NCBI RefSeq assembly: GCF_902459535.1
Contig: NZ_LR699554.1
Coordinates: forward strand, 3,348,001 to 3,412,000
Length of the DNA stretch: 64,000 nucleotides
Direction: 5' to 3'
Origin: Paraburkholderia dioscoreae
GTDB taxonomy: Bacteria > Pseudomonadota > Gammaproteobacteria > Burkholderiales > Burkholderiaceae
In this document: piece after piece, positions 37,555-46,828 of the stretch
How positions within the stretch are numbered: the stretch's first letter is position 1
How the letters are laid out: each line of letters begins with the position of its first letter
Translations under genes and position numbers: made by a program
Notes under the pieces: generated by a model
Told to the model about the DNA's origin: nothing
What the model saw: the letters and a program-made list of their open reading frames with translations, nothing else
Databases searched by the model: none

Positions 37555-38154
37555 TCAAGGCACCATGCGCTTCAGAACCGACTTGCGATCGATCCACTGA
37601 TGCTTCAACGCGCCGCCGATATGCATTGCCAGCAGCGCATAGAGCGCGTAGCCGAGCCAGGTGTGCAAGGCCCCGAAGCGATCGTGCAAGCTCTCCTTGA
37701 GCGCCGGATCGAGATTCATCACGTAACCGATGCGCGGCCAGGGAAACAGATCGAACAGGCGCATGGGGTGCGTCGCCGCGTCCTTCCATGCGGAATCGTG
37801 CAGCCAGCCCGATAGTGGCAGTGCAATCATCAGCAGATACAGCAGAAAATGCGCGACATGGGCGGCGATTTTCTCCCACGAAGGAAACTCGCGCGGCAAG
37901 GGCGGCGGCCTGTGCGACACACGCCACAAGATGCGCATGAGCGCGAGACCGAGCACCGTGATCCCGATCGACTTATGGGTATCGACCACCGGGCGCACCC
38001 AGTCGTCCGGCAACGAATCCGCGCTCAGGCCGAGCACCACGTTGCCGATCATCAGCAGCGCGATCAGCCAGTGCAGAATCATGGCCGTGCGGGTGTATCG
38101 CGACGGCACTGGCGTGCCGCTCGAATCGGTCAAAGAGTCGGCGTGCGTATTCAT
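37555..38154 (-). CDS. Cytochrome b561
   Basis: The 199-aa protein has four membrane helices with His ligands in the expected places (ILHWLIALLMIGN, DTHKSIGITVLGL, HVAHFLLYLLMIALP, LHTWLGYALYALLAMHIGGALKH). This is the bacterial b561 diheme family, which passes electrons between quinone and periplasmic acceptors, possibly scavenging superoxide. Its stop is 49 bp before the glycosyltransferase start on the same strand. Confidence 0.92.
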   Translation of the reverse strand: MNTHADSLTDSSGTPVPSRYTRTAMILHWLIALLMIGNVVLGLSADSLPDDWVRPVVDTHKSIGITVLGLALMRILWRVSHRPPPLPREFPSWEKIAAHVAHFLLYLLMIALPLSGWLHDSAWKDAATHPMRLFDLFPWPRIGYVMNLDPALKESLHDRFGALHTWLGYALYALLAMHIGGALKHQWIDRKSVLKRMVP

Positions 38155-38289
38155 GGTTGTTCCGTCCGCAGACGCGTTGCTGCGAAAGCTGTTTGAAAAT
38201 CCGGCGATACCGAAGGAGGTTCACGCGCGCCGCAATAGGCAAACGCCCCAGTGTGCGTTTTTATTCCGCTGGGCGCTTAACAGTATGTT

Positions 38290-39138
38290 TCAGATTATTT
38301 CGCGCGCCCGGCGCAGGGAAGCGACTGCACCCTGGCGATGCGACGCCTCGCGCCGCGCGATCAACGCGGTCGACTCGATCCGTTCCTCGACCCAGCCGTT
38401 GGTTGCATGCGCATCCAGTAGCTGCCGGATGCGTGCCTGCAGTTCGTCCAGCCGCTCGCCGAGCCGTTCGCGCGACAGACTCGACATCGACAGGGGGCGC
38501 TCGATCAACGATTCGACCGACGTGCGCCGTGTTTCGACAATCGACACACGCTCGAGCGCCGGAAATGACGACTTCGCGAGCACCGTGTCGTGGCTCTCCC
38601 AGTCGTCCGACTTGCGCTGCATGCGCGCCGGGTCGCTCTGCGCATACTCTTCGACCAGCGCGTGGTAGGGCGCGAGCCAGGCAATCGGCGCTTCGGTGAC
38701 GATCGCGGTCGAGAACAGCGCGACCGCGCCTTCCGGTTCGATCAGCTCATCCAGCCGGGCGAGCGTGTCGGGCCGGTCCATCCAGTGAAACGCTCGTCCG
38801 ATCACTGCCAGGCGAAAGCGCCCCAGAGTAGGAGCCAGATCATAGGAGCTGCCCTCGCGATACTCGATGTTGGGCGCAATCCCGGCGCCGAGACCCGCTG
38901 CGATGCGCAGCATTTCCGGTTCGGGGTCGAGCGCAAGACCCGATCCGACCCACGAAGAAAACGCCAGAGACAACTGCCCCGGCCCGCAGCCGAGATCGAG
39001 CAGCCGGTGCGAACCGCCGAGCTCGCACGACTGCGCGACGCGGCGAATCAGCTGCGGCGAATAGGGTGGACGGCCCGCCAGGTAGTGCGCGGCGTTGGTC
39101 TTGAAGCGGTCGGGGACGAACGGAATCGGTGCGGTCAT
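38290..39138 (-). CDS. SAM-dependent methyltransferase
   Basis: The 282-aa protein has motif I LLDLGCGPGQLSLAF, the acidic loop ALDPEPEML and the AFHWMDRPDTL stretch common in type-11-like methyltransferases. The frame continues upstream to 39366, but the ATG at 39138 gives the normal N-terminus (FKTNAAHYLAGRPPY). Substrate unknown. It lies downstream of the CFA-like and DUF1295 genes on the same strand, separated by about 300 bp. Confidence 0.85.
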   Translation of the reverse strand: MTAPIPFVPDRFKTNAAHYLAGRPPYSPQLIRRVAQSCELGGSHRLLDLGCGPGQLSLAFSSWVGSGLALDPEPEMLRIAAGLGAGIAPNIEYREGSSYDLAPTLGRFRLAVIGRAFHWMDRPDTLARLDELIEPEGAVALFSTAIVTEAPIAWLAPYHALVEEYAQSDPARMQRKSDDWESHDTVLAKSSFPALERVSIVETRRTSVESLIERPLSMSSLSRERLGERLDELQARIRQLLDAHATNGWVEERIESTALIARREASHRQGAVASLRRAREII

Positions 39139-39436
39139 CGGCAGTTCCAGGCAGGTGGTTGGCGGCAACAGGCAAGCGAACAGAACGTCATTGTCGTTGC
39201 TGCGACGTATTTTCGCCGATGTCGCCATGCAATTCGAGCCGGTCGGCGTGCATGCGTCGGGATCGATCCTGCTGGTTGGATGTCCATTTGACTGCGCAGT
39301 TTCCGGCGGCACGATAAATCGTCCGTGCGGCTGCCGCGCGACAGCGTCCAGCGGGAGACCGGGCACGCAAGCGCACTGAAAGGCGCCCGACGCGTTATGT
39401 CCCGCCGGGCGATTCGAAAACCCGGCCAGTCACCAT
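39139..39436. other. Intergenic gap with no feature seen
   Basis: 298 bp between two minus-strand methyltransferase genes. The upstream frame of the downstream gene stays open here, but its composition is not protein-like. I see no hairpin or promoter pair that I would defend. Confidence 0.35.
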
Positions 39437-40558
39437 TCAACGCTTCACAAACCGCTTCACAAACCGATAATGCCCAACGCCCCACTCGTTCCCATTCGCG
39501 TAGCCGAATAGCTCGGCCACGGCCATATAGAACATGCGCCAACGTTGCAGCCACACGGCCGCATCGTGCGCGCCGTAGGTATCGGCGAGCATCGGCATCA
39601 CCCGGTCGCGCGCTGCGTCGAGCGCGGCGAGCCAATGATTCGCCGTGCGCTCGTAGTGCGTACCGCTCACCCACCACTGCCGCTCCATGCGCAAGTCGCC
39701 CTGGAAATTGAGCAGCAGCGCCTCGGACGGCATCGTGCCGCCGGTGAAGAAGTACTTCGACATCCAGTCGCTGCCGTCCTGTACCTGGAAGTGGTACGCA
39801 AGCGTGCGATGCACGAAGATATGCACGAACAGCTTTGCGTCGTCGCGCATCCAGCGTGCGATTTTTGTCAGCAGCAAGCCGTAGTTCTTCATGTGCTCGA
39901 ACATCTCGATCGACACCACGCGATCAAAGCCGCAGCCAGGCTGTGCGTCGTCGCCGTTCTCGAATTCGAAATCGACAACGTTGCCCGTGAACACCGAGAG
40001 ATTGTGCAAGCCTGCCTCGGCCGCGCGCGCTTCGATGAACGCGCGCTGCGCATGCGAGTTCGATAGCGCGACGATCTGCGAATTCGGGTAACGCGCCGCC
40101 AGCCATAACGACAGCGAACCCCAGCCGCAGCCGAGGTCGAGAATCCGCTGACCGTCGGCCAGTTCCGCCCGCTCGGCGTAGCGTTCGAGCATGGCCGCCT
40201 CGGCTTGCGCGAGCGTCTCGCTGCCGGTCGGATACAGGCAGCACGAATACTTCAGACGCGGCCCGAGATGCGCATGGAAGAACGACGCCGGCACCTCGTA
40301 ATGCTGCGTGTTGGCGGCTTGCGTTTCGATGGCGATCGGACTCGCGCGCAGATCGTCCAGCAGACGGTTGAGCCTTTGCGAGCGCACCTCGCCGTTGTCG
40401 AGCGCTTCGTCGCGCAAGCGCTGGCGCATCAGCCGACGCATGCCGAAACGGATCACGCCGTCAGGCAGCCAGCCGCGTTCGCAGCGCTGAATGAGCCAGC
40501 CGTCAGCGGGCTCGGCGGGCGGGGGCGGCATGGTGTGATCGGCGGTGGAAAGGCTCAT
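39437..40558 (-). CDS. Cyclopropane-fatty-acyl-phospholipid synthase family methyltransferase
   Basis: The 373-aa product matches the CFA/mycolic acid methyltransferase family: YEVPASFFHAHLGPRLKYS, ILDLGCGWGSLSLWLA (SAM motif I), VVSIEMFEHMKNY and FVHRTLAYHF. It should methylate unsaturated lipid acyl chains or a related lipid using SAM. The C-terminal KRFVKR repeat ends the protein. A DUF1295 gene starts 66 bp upstream, a pairing often seen in lipid-modification clusters. Confidence 0.87.
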   Translation of the reverse strand: MSLSTADHTMPPPPAEPADGWLIQRCERGWLPDGVIRFGMRRLMRQRLRDEALDNGEVRSQRLNRLLDDLRASPIAIETQAANTQHYEVPASFFHAHLGPRLKYSCCLYPTGSETLAQAEAAMLERYAERAELADGQRILDLGCGWGSLSLWLAARYPNSQIVALSNSHAQRAFIEARAAEAGLHNLSVFTGNVVDFEFENGDDAQPGCGFDRVVSIEMFEHMKNYGLLLTKIARWMRDDAKLFVHIFVHRTLAYHFQVQDGSDWMSKYFFTGGTMPSEALLLNFQGDLRMERQWWVSGTHYERTANHWLAALDAARDRVMPMLADTYGAHDAAVWLQRWRMFYMAVAELFGYANGNEWGVGHYRFVKRFVKR

Positions 40559-40625
40559 GAGACTGACTCCCTATCGTTTTTGGGCGATTCTCTTGCAGGT
40601 GCTGCGCTTGCGCCCGCGTGGGTCT

Positions 40626-41402
40626 TCAATGCCGCGGCAGCCACGGAATCAGCGCGCTGGTGGTGCGCATGTAATCGGCGTAACCGGGGCGCCGCTTCGC
40701 CATGCCTTCTTCGAGCAGCGGGATGCCGGAGAGCTTCAGCAACAGGAAAGCCATCAGTACCGGCGGCAACAGCGTGAACCAGGCCCACGGCGTGCCGATC
40801 GACAGCGCGATATAGGCAAGCCAATGCACACATTCAAAGAAGTAATTCGGATGCCGCGAATAACGCCATAAGCCGACGCGGCATACGGCGTCGTGATTGG
40901 CCGGATCGGCCCTGAAGTTTCGCAACTGGCGGTCCGCGGCGCCTTCGCCGGCCACGGCGACGATCCATACCGCCACGGCCAGCACGATCCAGCCTGCGGC
41001 CGGCGCAGTGCCGCGGTACGACGGCACCAGAAACGCGATCGACAGCAACATCGAAATCACCCCTTGCAACTGGAAAAACCAGAACATCCGGCTCGCCGCC
41101 CTGTCGCCGCATTCCTCGCGGAAGCGGTGATAGCGTGCGTCTTCCGGCTTGCCTGCATTGCGTTTCCAAAGATGCGCGCCGAGCCGCACGCCCCAGATCA
41201 AACCGCCCAGCGCGGTCAACGCACGCGCCACGGGGTCGCCGGTGCCGAGCACGGCGTAGAGCACCGCCACAAGACCGAGCGAATAAGCCCAGATGGGGTC
41301 GACCATCCCGGCGTTTTCGGTCTTCAACTGCCACGCCCAGGCCGCGCTGAAAATCACAACGAGGCCAAACAGCGCAATCGCGGCGGCGACAAGCGGCGGC
41401 AT
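40626..41402 (-). CDS. DUF1295 family membrane protein (steroid 5-alpha-reductase-like)
   Basis: The 258-aa integral membrane protein has about six hydrophobic segments and the C-terminal signature GLWRYSRHPNYFFECVHW, which with PWLPRH typifies DUF1295/isoprenylcysteine-methyltransferase-like enzymes. Such proteins may reduce or methylate lipid substrates. A GGAG six bases upstream favours ATG 41402 over the TTG at 41417. Co-orientation with the CFA-like gene suggests lipid chain modification. Confidence 0.82.
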   Translation of the reverse strand: MPPLVAAAIALFGLVVIFSAAWAWQLKTENAGMVDPIWAYSLGLVAVLYAVLGTGDPVARALTALGGLIWGVRLGAHLWKRNAGKPEDARYHRFREECGDRAASRMFWFFQLQGVISMLLSIAFLVPSYRGTAPAAGWIVLAVAVWIVAVAGEGAADRQLRNFRADPANHDAVCRVGLWRYSRHPNYFFECVHWLAYIALSIGTPWAWFTLLPPVLMAFLLLKLSGIPLLEEGMAKRRPGYADYMRTTSALIPWLPRH

Positions 41403-41543
41403 GGGTTCTCCGGTCAATGACGATGCGGGTTATACGCTTGAAAAGCGGGATCGGATGCGCCTCGCGCGCCGTCAGTTGCGTCACGGCCGCATCCGGTTAG
41501 CATTAACGTGTCTGCAACGCCCGCTCCTTCGCGAATTACCTCT

Positions 41544-42608
41544 ATGCCTACCCGCTTCAACGCCGCGTTCATCGCCTTGCTCGCCGCCGCCCTGTTCGGC
41601 GCGACCACGCCACTCGCGAAAGCGCTGCTCGGCTCGCTCTCGCCGTTCCTGCTTGCGGGGCTTTTCTATCTCGGCAGCGGCGGCGGCCTTGGCACCCTGA
41701 TTCTGGCTCGCCGGCTGAAAGGCAGAGGCGCCGGGCAACCGGCCAGCCATAGCCGTTTTCCGCTACGTGAAGTGCCGTGGCTGGCCGGCGCGATCGTGGC
41801 CGGCGGCGTAGCGGGCCCCGCTTTATTGATGCTGGGTTTGAAAACGACGCCGGCCGCCACCGGCTCCCTGCTGCTCAACCTGGAAGGTGTGTTCACCGCG
41901 CTGATCGCATGGGCCGTGTTTCGCGAGAACGTCGACATGCAGGTGTTCCTCGGCATGGCCGCGATCGTCGCGGGCGGCGTGGCGCTGTCCTGGCAGCCGG
42001 GCGCGGCGGGCCTGCCGCCCGGCACATTGCTGCTGGCCGGCGCGTGCGCGTGCTGGGCCGTCGACAACAACCTTACGCGCAAGGTGTCTGCGCACGACGC
42101 CATGTTTATCGCCTGCATCAAAGGGCTCGTAGCCGGGTCGGTCAACGTGGCGCTCGCGCTTACGCTCGGCGCCGCATGGCCCAAGGTCTCGACCATGGTG
42201 CTTGCCATGCTCACGGGCTTTGCGGGCTACGGCGTCAGTCTCGTGCTGTTCGTCGTCGCGCTGCGTAATCTCGGCGCCGCGCGAACCGGCGCCTACTTCT
42301 CGGTCGCCCCGCTGTTCGGCGTGACCTTGTCGTGGCTGCTCTGGCCGGAACTGCCGCCGCCGCTGTTCTGGATCGCCGCCGCGCTGATGACGCTGGGCGT
42401 GTGGCTGCACATTCGCGAGCGTCATGAACATCCGCACACGCACGATCCGCTCGAGCACACGCATCGTCACCGGCACGACGCGCATCATCAGCACGAGCAC
42501 GATTTTGCGTGGGACGGCGCCGAGCCGCACACGCATCCGCACCGCCATGCACCAATAACGCACGCGCACGCGCATTTCCCCGACATTCACCACCGGCATA
42601 CACATTGA
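41544..42608 (+). CDS. EamA/DMT-family transporter with His-rich tail
   Basis: The 354-aa protein has about ten membrane helices in two EamA repeats (ALFGATTPLAKALLG and the later GAARTGAYFSVAPLFGV). The last 60 or so residues form a cytoplasm- or periplasm-facing tail packed with His (HEHPHTHDPLEHTHRHRH and HTHPHRHAPITHAHAH). Such tails usually bind Ni, Co or Zn, so metal handling is plausible, but EamA proteins more often export metabolites. ATG 41544 is preferred; an upstream GTG (41508) is in frame. Confidence 0.85.
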   Translation: MPTRFNAAFIALLAAALFGATTPLAKALLGSLSPFLLAGLFYLGSGGGLGTLILARRLKGRGAGQPASHSRFPLREVPWLAGAIVAGGVAGPALLMLGLKTTPAATGSLLLNLEGVFTALIAWAVFRENVDMQVFLGMAAIVAGGVALSWQPGAAGLPPGTLLLAGACACWAVDNNLTRKVSAHDAMFIACIKGLVAGSVNVALALTLGAAWPKVSTMVLAMLTGFAGYGVSLVLFVVALRNLGAARTGAYFSVAPLFGVTLSWLLWPELPPPLFWIAAALMTLGVWLHIRERHEHPHTHDPLEHTHRHRHDAHHQHEHDFAWDGAEPHTHPHRHAPITHAHAHFPDIHHRHTH

Positions 42609-42782
42609 TTTTCCGGCGAACCACGCCGAGCGCGCACTTGCTGCACCGCAAGACAAAAATCTCTGTGAATCGAATCATGCGATAGATCGATTCAATTGGC
42701 ATGGTCGTGCATCGCATCCTCTAATGGAACTCCTGCTGTGCGCGCTTTGTCCGTCTAACCCGCCTCGCCCCTGGAGGAGCCC

Positions 42783-42986
42783 ATGTCACAACCCGAGCCT
42801 AACGTGGACGAATTGATGAGAAGCATCGCCGAGGAAACCGACACGCCGACAGAAACTGTTTCGAAGTTGTATGCGGACATCGTGGCCGTCTATCGGCAGG
42901 ATGCGCGCGTATTCGATTACGTACCGCTCTTTGCGGCGAAAAAAGTCCGCAACCAGCTTCGCCATAGCCCGGATCGCAAACATTGA
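42783..42986 (+). CDS. DUF3562 family small protein
   Basis: The 67-aa product (VDELMRSIAEETDTPTETVS, ending RQLRHSPDRKH-like) matches the short DUF3562 proteins common in Burkholderia. A GGAGGAG just upstream gives a very good start. Function unknown; no partner gene is evident. Confidence 0.75.
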   Translation: MSQPEPNVDELMRSIAEETDTPTETVSKLYADIVAVYRQDARVFDYVPLFAAKKVRNQLRHSPDRKH

Positions 42987-43124
42987 CGCGGCGGCGCGCG
43001 GAGACCACTGCTTGCCGAACGACGTTTCGCCTCGATAGACTCGCGCGCGGATCCAGATGATGTGCGCCGATTATTTTTCCCGCTGCTAGACTCTGACCCA
43101 GGACGATCGACTGGGGGAGTGGGC

Positions 43125-44228
43125 ATGCGGGTAACAATCGTGGGCGCGGGCATTGCCGGCTTGAGCACGGCATGGTCGCTCTCGAAACAGGGACACGACA
43201 TCACACTGATCGAGCAGGGCTCGATTCCCAATCCACTTGCCGCTTCAGGCGACCAGCACCGCATGATCCGCCGCGCCTACGGCAATGCAGACGGTTACGC
43301 ACACACCATTGCCGAGGCTCTCGATAGCTGGGATCTGCTGTGGAATGACCTGGGCGTATCACACTATGCCAATTGCGGCGTACTCGGCATTTCGCAATTC
43401 GCAGGCGACGGCGCCGAACACTTCCGCGCCGGACTGGACCGCATGAAATTCGAGTATGAAATGCTCGAACCGCTCGACGCAGCCACACGTTACCCCTTTC
43501 TCGACCCGAACACGTTTCGCTACGCTTACCTCGATCACGACGGTGGCGCACTGTTCAGCGAACGCATTGCACGCGACATGAAAGCGTGGCTCAAAATGCG
43601 CGGCGCCGACATTCGCATGCACACCAAAGTGCTGGCAGTCGATCCGCACTCCGCTTCCGTGCGTATAGAAAACGACACGATCGTGCGTGCCGACCGGCTC
43701 GTAATCGCCGCGGGCGCATGGACGTTGCAACTGTTCCCCGCGCTCGCCGAAAACCTGATGACCTATCGCAATACCGTCGCTTATCTGCAGCCGCCTGTGG
43801 ATCTGGAAGGCGCGTGGTCGACGGCGCCTGCGATCGTGGATATAGGCGGCGAGAGTGACGGCTACGTGCTGCCGCCCATCGACGGCGTCGGCCTGAAGTT
43901 CGGTGCCGGTGTCAATAAAACGTTCGCGCCGGATCCCGACGCGAACCGCATTGCGGCGCCCGGTGAAGGCGACCGTTTGCGCCTGCTGTTTTCTCCGCCG
44001 TTCAGCCGCATCGGCGAATATACGGTATCCGAAGTAAAAACCTGCGCGTACACGTTCACGGCGGATAAACGGTTCTTTTCGAAGCGGATCGGCAACACGC
44101 TAGTGGTGTCCGCATGCTCCGGGCATGGGTATAAGTTCGGCGCGGCAGTGGGCCGCCGAATCGCGGAGTCGCTGGAAACCGGCGACGACGCGATGCTCGC
44201 GCGATGGCTCAGGGCAGAAACGCCCTGA
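43125..44228 (+). CDS. FAD-dependent amino-acid/amine oxidase (DAO family)
   Basis: The 367-aa protein begins with the dinucleotide-binding motif VGAGIAGLSTAWSL, followed by DITLIEQGS, and ends with SACSGHGYKFGAAVGR, as in sarcosine/glycine oxidase-type DAO enzymes that contact the FAD through the C-terminal GHG segment. It should oxidise an amino acid or secondary amine; substrate not inferable. GGGGGAG upstream supports ATG 43125. Confidence 0.86.
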   Translation: MRVTIVGAGIAGLSTAWSLSKQGHDITLIEQGSIPNPLAASGDQHRMIRRAYGNADGYAHTIAEALDSWDLLWNDLGVSHYANCGVLGISQFAGDGAEHFRAGLDRMKFEYEMLEPLDAATRYPFLDPNTFRYAYLDHDGGALFSERIARDMKAWLKMRGADIRMHTKVLAVDPHSASVRIENDTIVRADRLVIAAGAWTLQLFPALAENLMTYRNTVAYLQPPVDLEGAWSTAPAIVDIGGESDGYVLPPIDGVGLKFGAGVNKTFAPDPDANRIAAPGEGDRLRLLFSPPFSRIGEYTVSEVKTCAYTFTADKRFFSKRIGNTLVVSACSGHGYKFGAAVGRRIAESLETGDDAMLARWLRAETP

Positions 44229-44355
44229 CGCGTCACAACGCAGGCAATCACGCTGCCTGTGGCTCCAGAATCTGGCCGTTTGGTGGAGCTAACAATGGAG
44301 CGACAAATTTCTTATGCTGACGGTTTGAGACTCTTCACTTAACGAGGAATCAAAC

Positions 44356-44817
44356 ATGTCCGGCCCGATTCAAATCCGCCCCGCCGTACCCGCCGACTTC
44401 GACGCCTGGTTGCCGCTATGGGACGCCTACAACGCGTTCTATGGCCGCTCGGGTGAGACAGCGTTGCCGCGCGAGATCACGCAAATCACCTGGGGGCGTT
44501 TCTTCGACGGCTACGAGCCGATGCACGCAATGGTCGCTGAACGCAACGGCCAGTTGCTCGGCCTCGTGCATTTCCTGTATCACCGTCACACGACGATGGC
44601 AGGACCGATCTGCTATCTGCAAGACCTGTACACGCTCGATACCGAGCGCGGCAAAGGCGTCGGCCGCGCATTGATCGAGGCGGTCTATGCGCGCGCCAGA
44701 ACCGATGGTGCGCAACGCGTGTACTGGCAGACGCACGAAACCAATCAGACGGCGATGAAGCTGTACGACAAGGTCGCGGACCGTTCGGGGTTTGTGGTCT
44801 ATCGCAAAGCGCTGTGA
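44356..44817 (+). CDS. GNAT family N-acetyltransferase
   Basis: The 153-aa single-domain GNAT protein has motif A in YTLDTERGKGVGRALIEAV and the motif B region YWQTHETNQTAMKLYDKV. This close relative of diamine/aminoglycoside-type GNATs acetylates an unidentified amine. AACGAGGAA precedes the ATG. It is monocistronic, with 127 bp before and about 295 bp after it. Confidence 0.88.
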   Translation: MSGPIQIRPAVPADFDAWLPLWDAYNAFYGRSGETALPREITQITWGRFFDGYEPMHAMVAERNGQLLGLVHFLYHRHTTMAGPICYLQDLYTLDTERGKGVGRALIEAVYARARTDGAQRVYWQTHETNQTAMKLYDKVADRSGFVVYRKAL

Positions 44818-45112
44818 TGTCGATGTCGCGCAGCACGCTCGCCTAGCACGCTTCCAGCTTGCCTCAATGAGCCGTAAGCCGTGTGCCCCTGCACGGCTCA
44901 CTGCATTCGCATGCGTGGACGATCGTTCGGCCACCATGCACAGTGCGTTACCCGATCCGATTCTCACCGTCCCCGTTGCCCACGCCGCTCAAGTTTGCGT
45001 GCGGTCTGCCGTTATCGCCATTGGACGGAGCTGCACCCGGCTCCACGCGTTTCATCAGCGAACCCTTGGGCGATCTCCTCATGGAGGGGCGCAAACGAAT
45101 CGGAAACTGTAC

Positions 45113-46822
45113 ATGCCTTCGATCATCGGCATCGATCTTGGAACCACGCATAGTCTCGCGGCAATCTGGCGCGACAACCACGCCGTCCTCATCCCGAATG
45201 CGTTAGGAGCGACACTCACGCCGTCATGCGTTTCCATCGACGACGACGGCTCCATCCTCGTCGGCCGCCCTGCTCACGACCGCCTGCATACGCATCCCGA
45301 GCGTACCGCCGCGAACTTCAAGCGCTACATGGGCACGAGCCGTACCGTGTCGCTCGGCGCGCAAGCGCTGCGCCCCGAAGAGCTCTCTTCGCTGCTGCTC
45401 AAATCGCTGAAGGCCGATGCCGACGCCTTTCTCGGCGAAGCGGTGAGCGACGCGGTAATCGCCGTACCCGCCTATTTCAGCGACGCACAGCGCAAAGCTA
45501 CGCGCATTGCCGGGGAATTGGCCGGTCTCAATGTACTGCGCCTCGTCAACGAGCCGACTGCGGCCTCGCTTGCGTATGGCGTGCATCAACGCGATAGCGA
45601 GCGCAAGTTTCTGATTTTCGACCTCGGCGGCGGCACGTTCGATGTTTCCGTGCTCGACTTCTTCGAAGGCGTGATGGAAGTACGCGCGAGCACCGGCGAC
45701 AATTTCCTGGGTGGTGAAGACTTCACCGAAGCATTGGCCGAATTGTTCTGCCATCGCAACGGCCTGAAAATCAGGGCGCTCGCGCCGGTTGCGGCACAGC
45801 GTCTGCATCAGCAGGCCGAACGTGCGAAACGTCAGCTCACGCAGAACGGCGTTGAAAGCGTCACGCTTCAGCTCACAATCGACGGCAACGAGCACGTGCT
45901 CGAACTCGATGCAGCGACCGCCGAGCGCACCTGCGAGCATTTGCTGCAACGGCTGCGCAAACCGGTGGAACGCGCATTGCGCGATTCGAAGATCGCCGTT
46001 GCCGCGCTCGACGAGATCATCCTTGTCGGCGGCGCATCACGCATGCCGATGGTCCGCAAGCTGGTCTCGAAGATGTTCGGTCGCCTGCCCACCGGACACC
46101 TGAACCCGGACGAGGTGGTCGCGCTGGGCGCAGCGGTGCAGGCCGGCCTCGTGGGGCGCGACGCCGGACTCGACGAAATGGTGCTGACCGATGTCGCGCC
46201 GTATAGCCTCGGCATCGATACCGCCATGCAGATCGGCCCGAGTCAGTTCGTGCCCGGTCACTTTCTGCCGATCATCGAGCGCAATACGATTGTGCCGGTG
46301 AGCCGCATGCAGCGCATTTTCACCGTGCGCGACCGTCAGCAGATACTCAGCATCAAGGTGTTTCAGGGCGAAGCGCGTCTGAGCGCGGACAACGTATCGC
46401 TCGGCGAATTCACGCTGGAGGTGCCGCCCAAACCAGCCGGAGAAGCAGGCGCGGACGTGCGCTTCACTTACGACATCAACGGCGTGCTCGAAGTGGAAGC
46501 CACTGCGTTTCCGGACGGCAAGAAGCGCGCAATGGTGATTGAAGAGAACCCCGGCGTGATGACGCCGGAAGAAATCCGCGAACGCCTCGCTGCGTTGAGT
46601 GCGTTGAAGATCCATCCGCGCGATCAACTCGAGAACCGTACGCTGTTGACGCGCGCCGACCGTGTCTACGAAGAGACGCTGGGCGACCATCGGCAATATC
46701 TGGCCGCGCATATCGCTCGCTTCCAGGCGGTGATCGAGCGTCAGAATGCGGACGAAATCGCGCAAGCGCGCGGCGAACTGGGCACGCTGCTGGATCGTTT
46801 CGACGTGCATGTGACTTATTGA
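45113..46822 (+). CDS. hscC: Hsp70-family chaperone HscC
   Basis: The 569-aa product shows the actin-fold ATPase signatures IGIDLGTTHS, FDLGGGTFDVSVLD and VGGASRMPMV, then a substrate-binding domain (about 390-500) and a short helical end. At 569 residues it lacks much of the DnaK lid, like HscC of E. coli. The frame is open far upstream, but ATG 45113 places the phosphate loop at residues 4-13 as expected. The next gene, 6 bp after the stop, encodes a J-domain protein that is likely its dedicated co-chaperone. Confidence 0.9.
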   Translation: MPSIIGIDLGTTHSLAAIWRDNHAVLIPNALGATLTPSCVSIDDDGSILVGRPAHDRLHTHPERTAANFKRYMGTSRTVSLGAQALRPEELSSLLLKSLKADADAFLGEAVSDAVIAVPAYFSDAQRKATRIAGELAGLNVLRLVNEPTAASLAYGVHQRDSERKFLIFDLGGGTFDVSVLDFFEGVMEVRASTGDNFLGGEDFTEALAELFCHRNGLKIRALAPVAAQRLHQQAERAKRQLTQNGVESVTLQLTIDGNEHVLELDAATAERTCEHLLQRLRKPVERALRDSKIAVAALDEIILVGGASRMPMVRKLVSKMFGRLPTGHLNPDEVVALGAAVQAGLVGRDAGLDEMVLTDVAPYSLGIDTAMQIGPSQFVPGHFLPIIERNTIVPVSRMQRIFTVRDRQQILSIKVFQGEARLSADNVSLGEFTLEVPPKPAGEAGADVRFTYDINGVLEVEATAFPDGKKRAMVIEENPGVMTPEEIRERLAALSALKIHPRDQLENRTLLTRADRVYEETLGDHRQYLAAHIARFQAVIERQNADEIAQARGELGTLLDRFDVHVTY

Positions 46823-46828
46823 CCGGCC

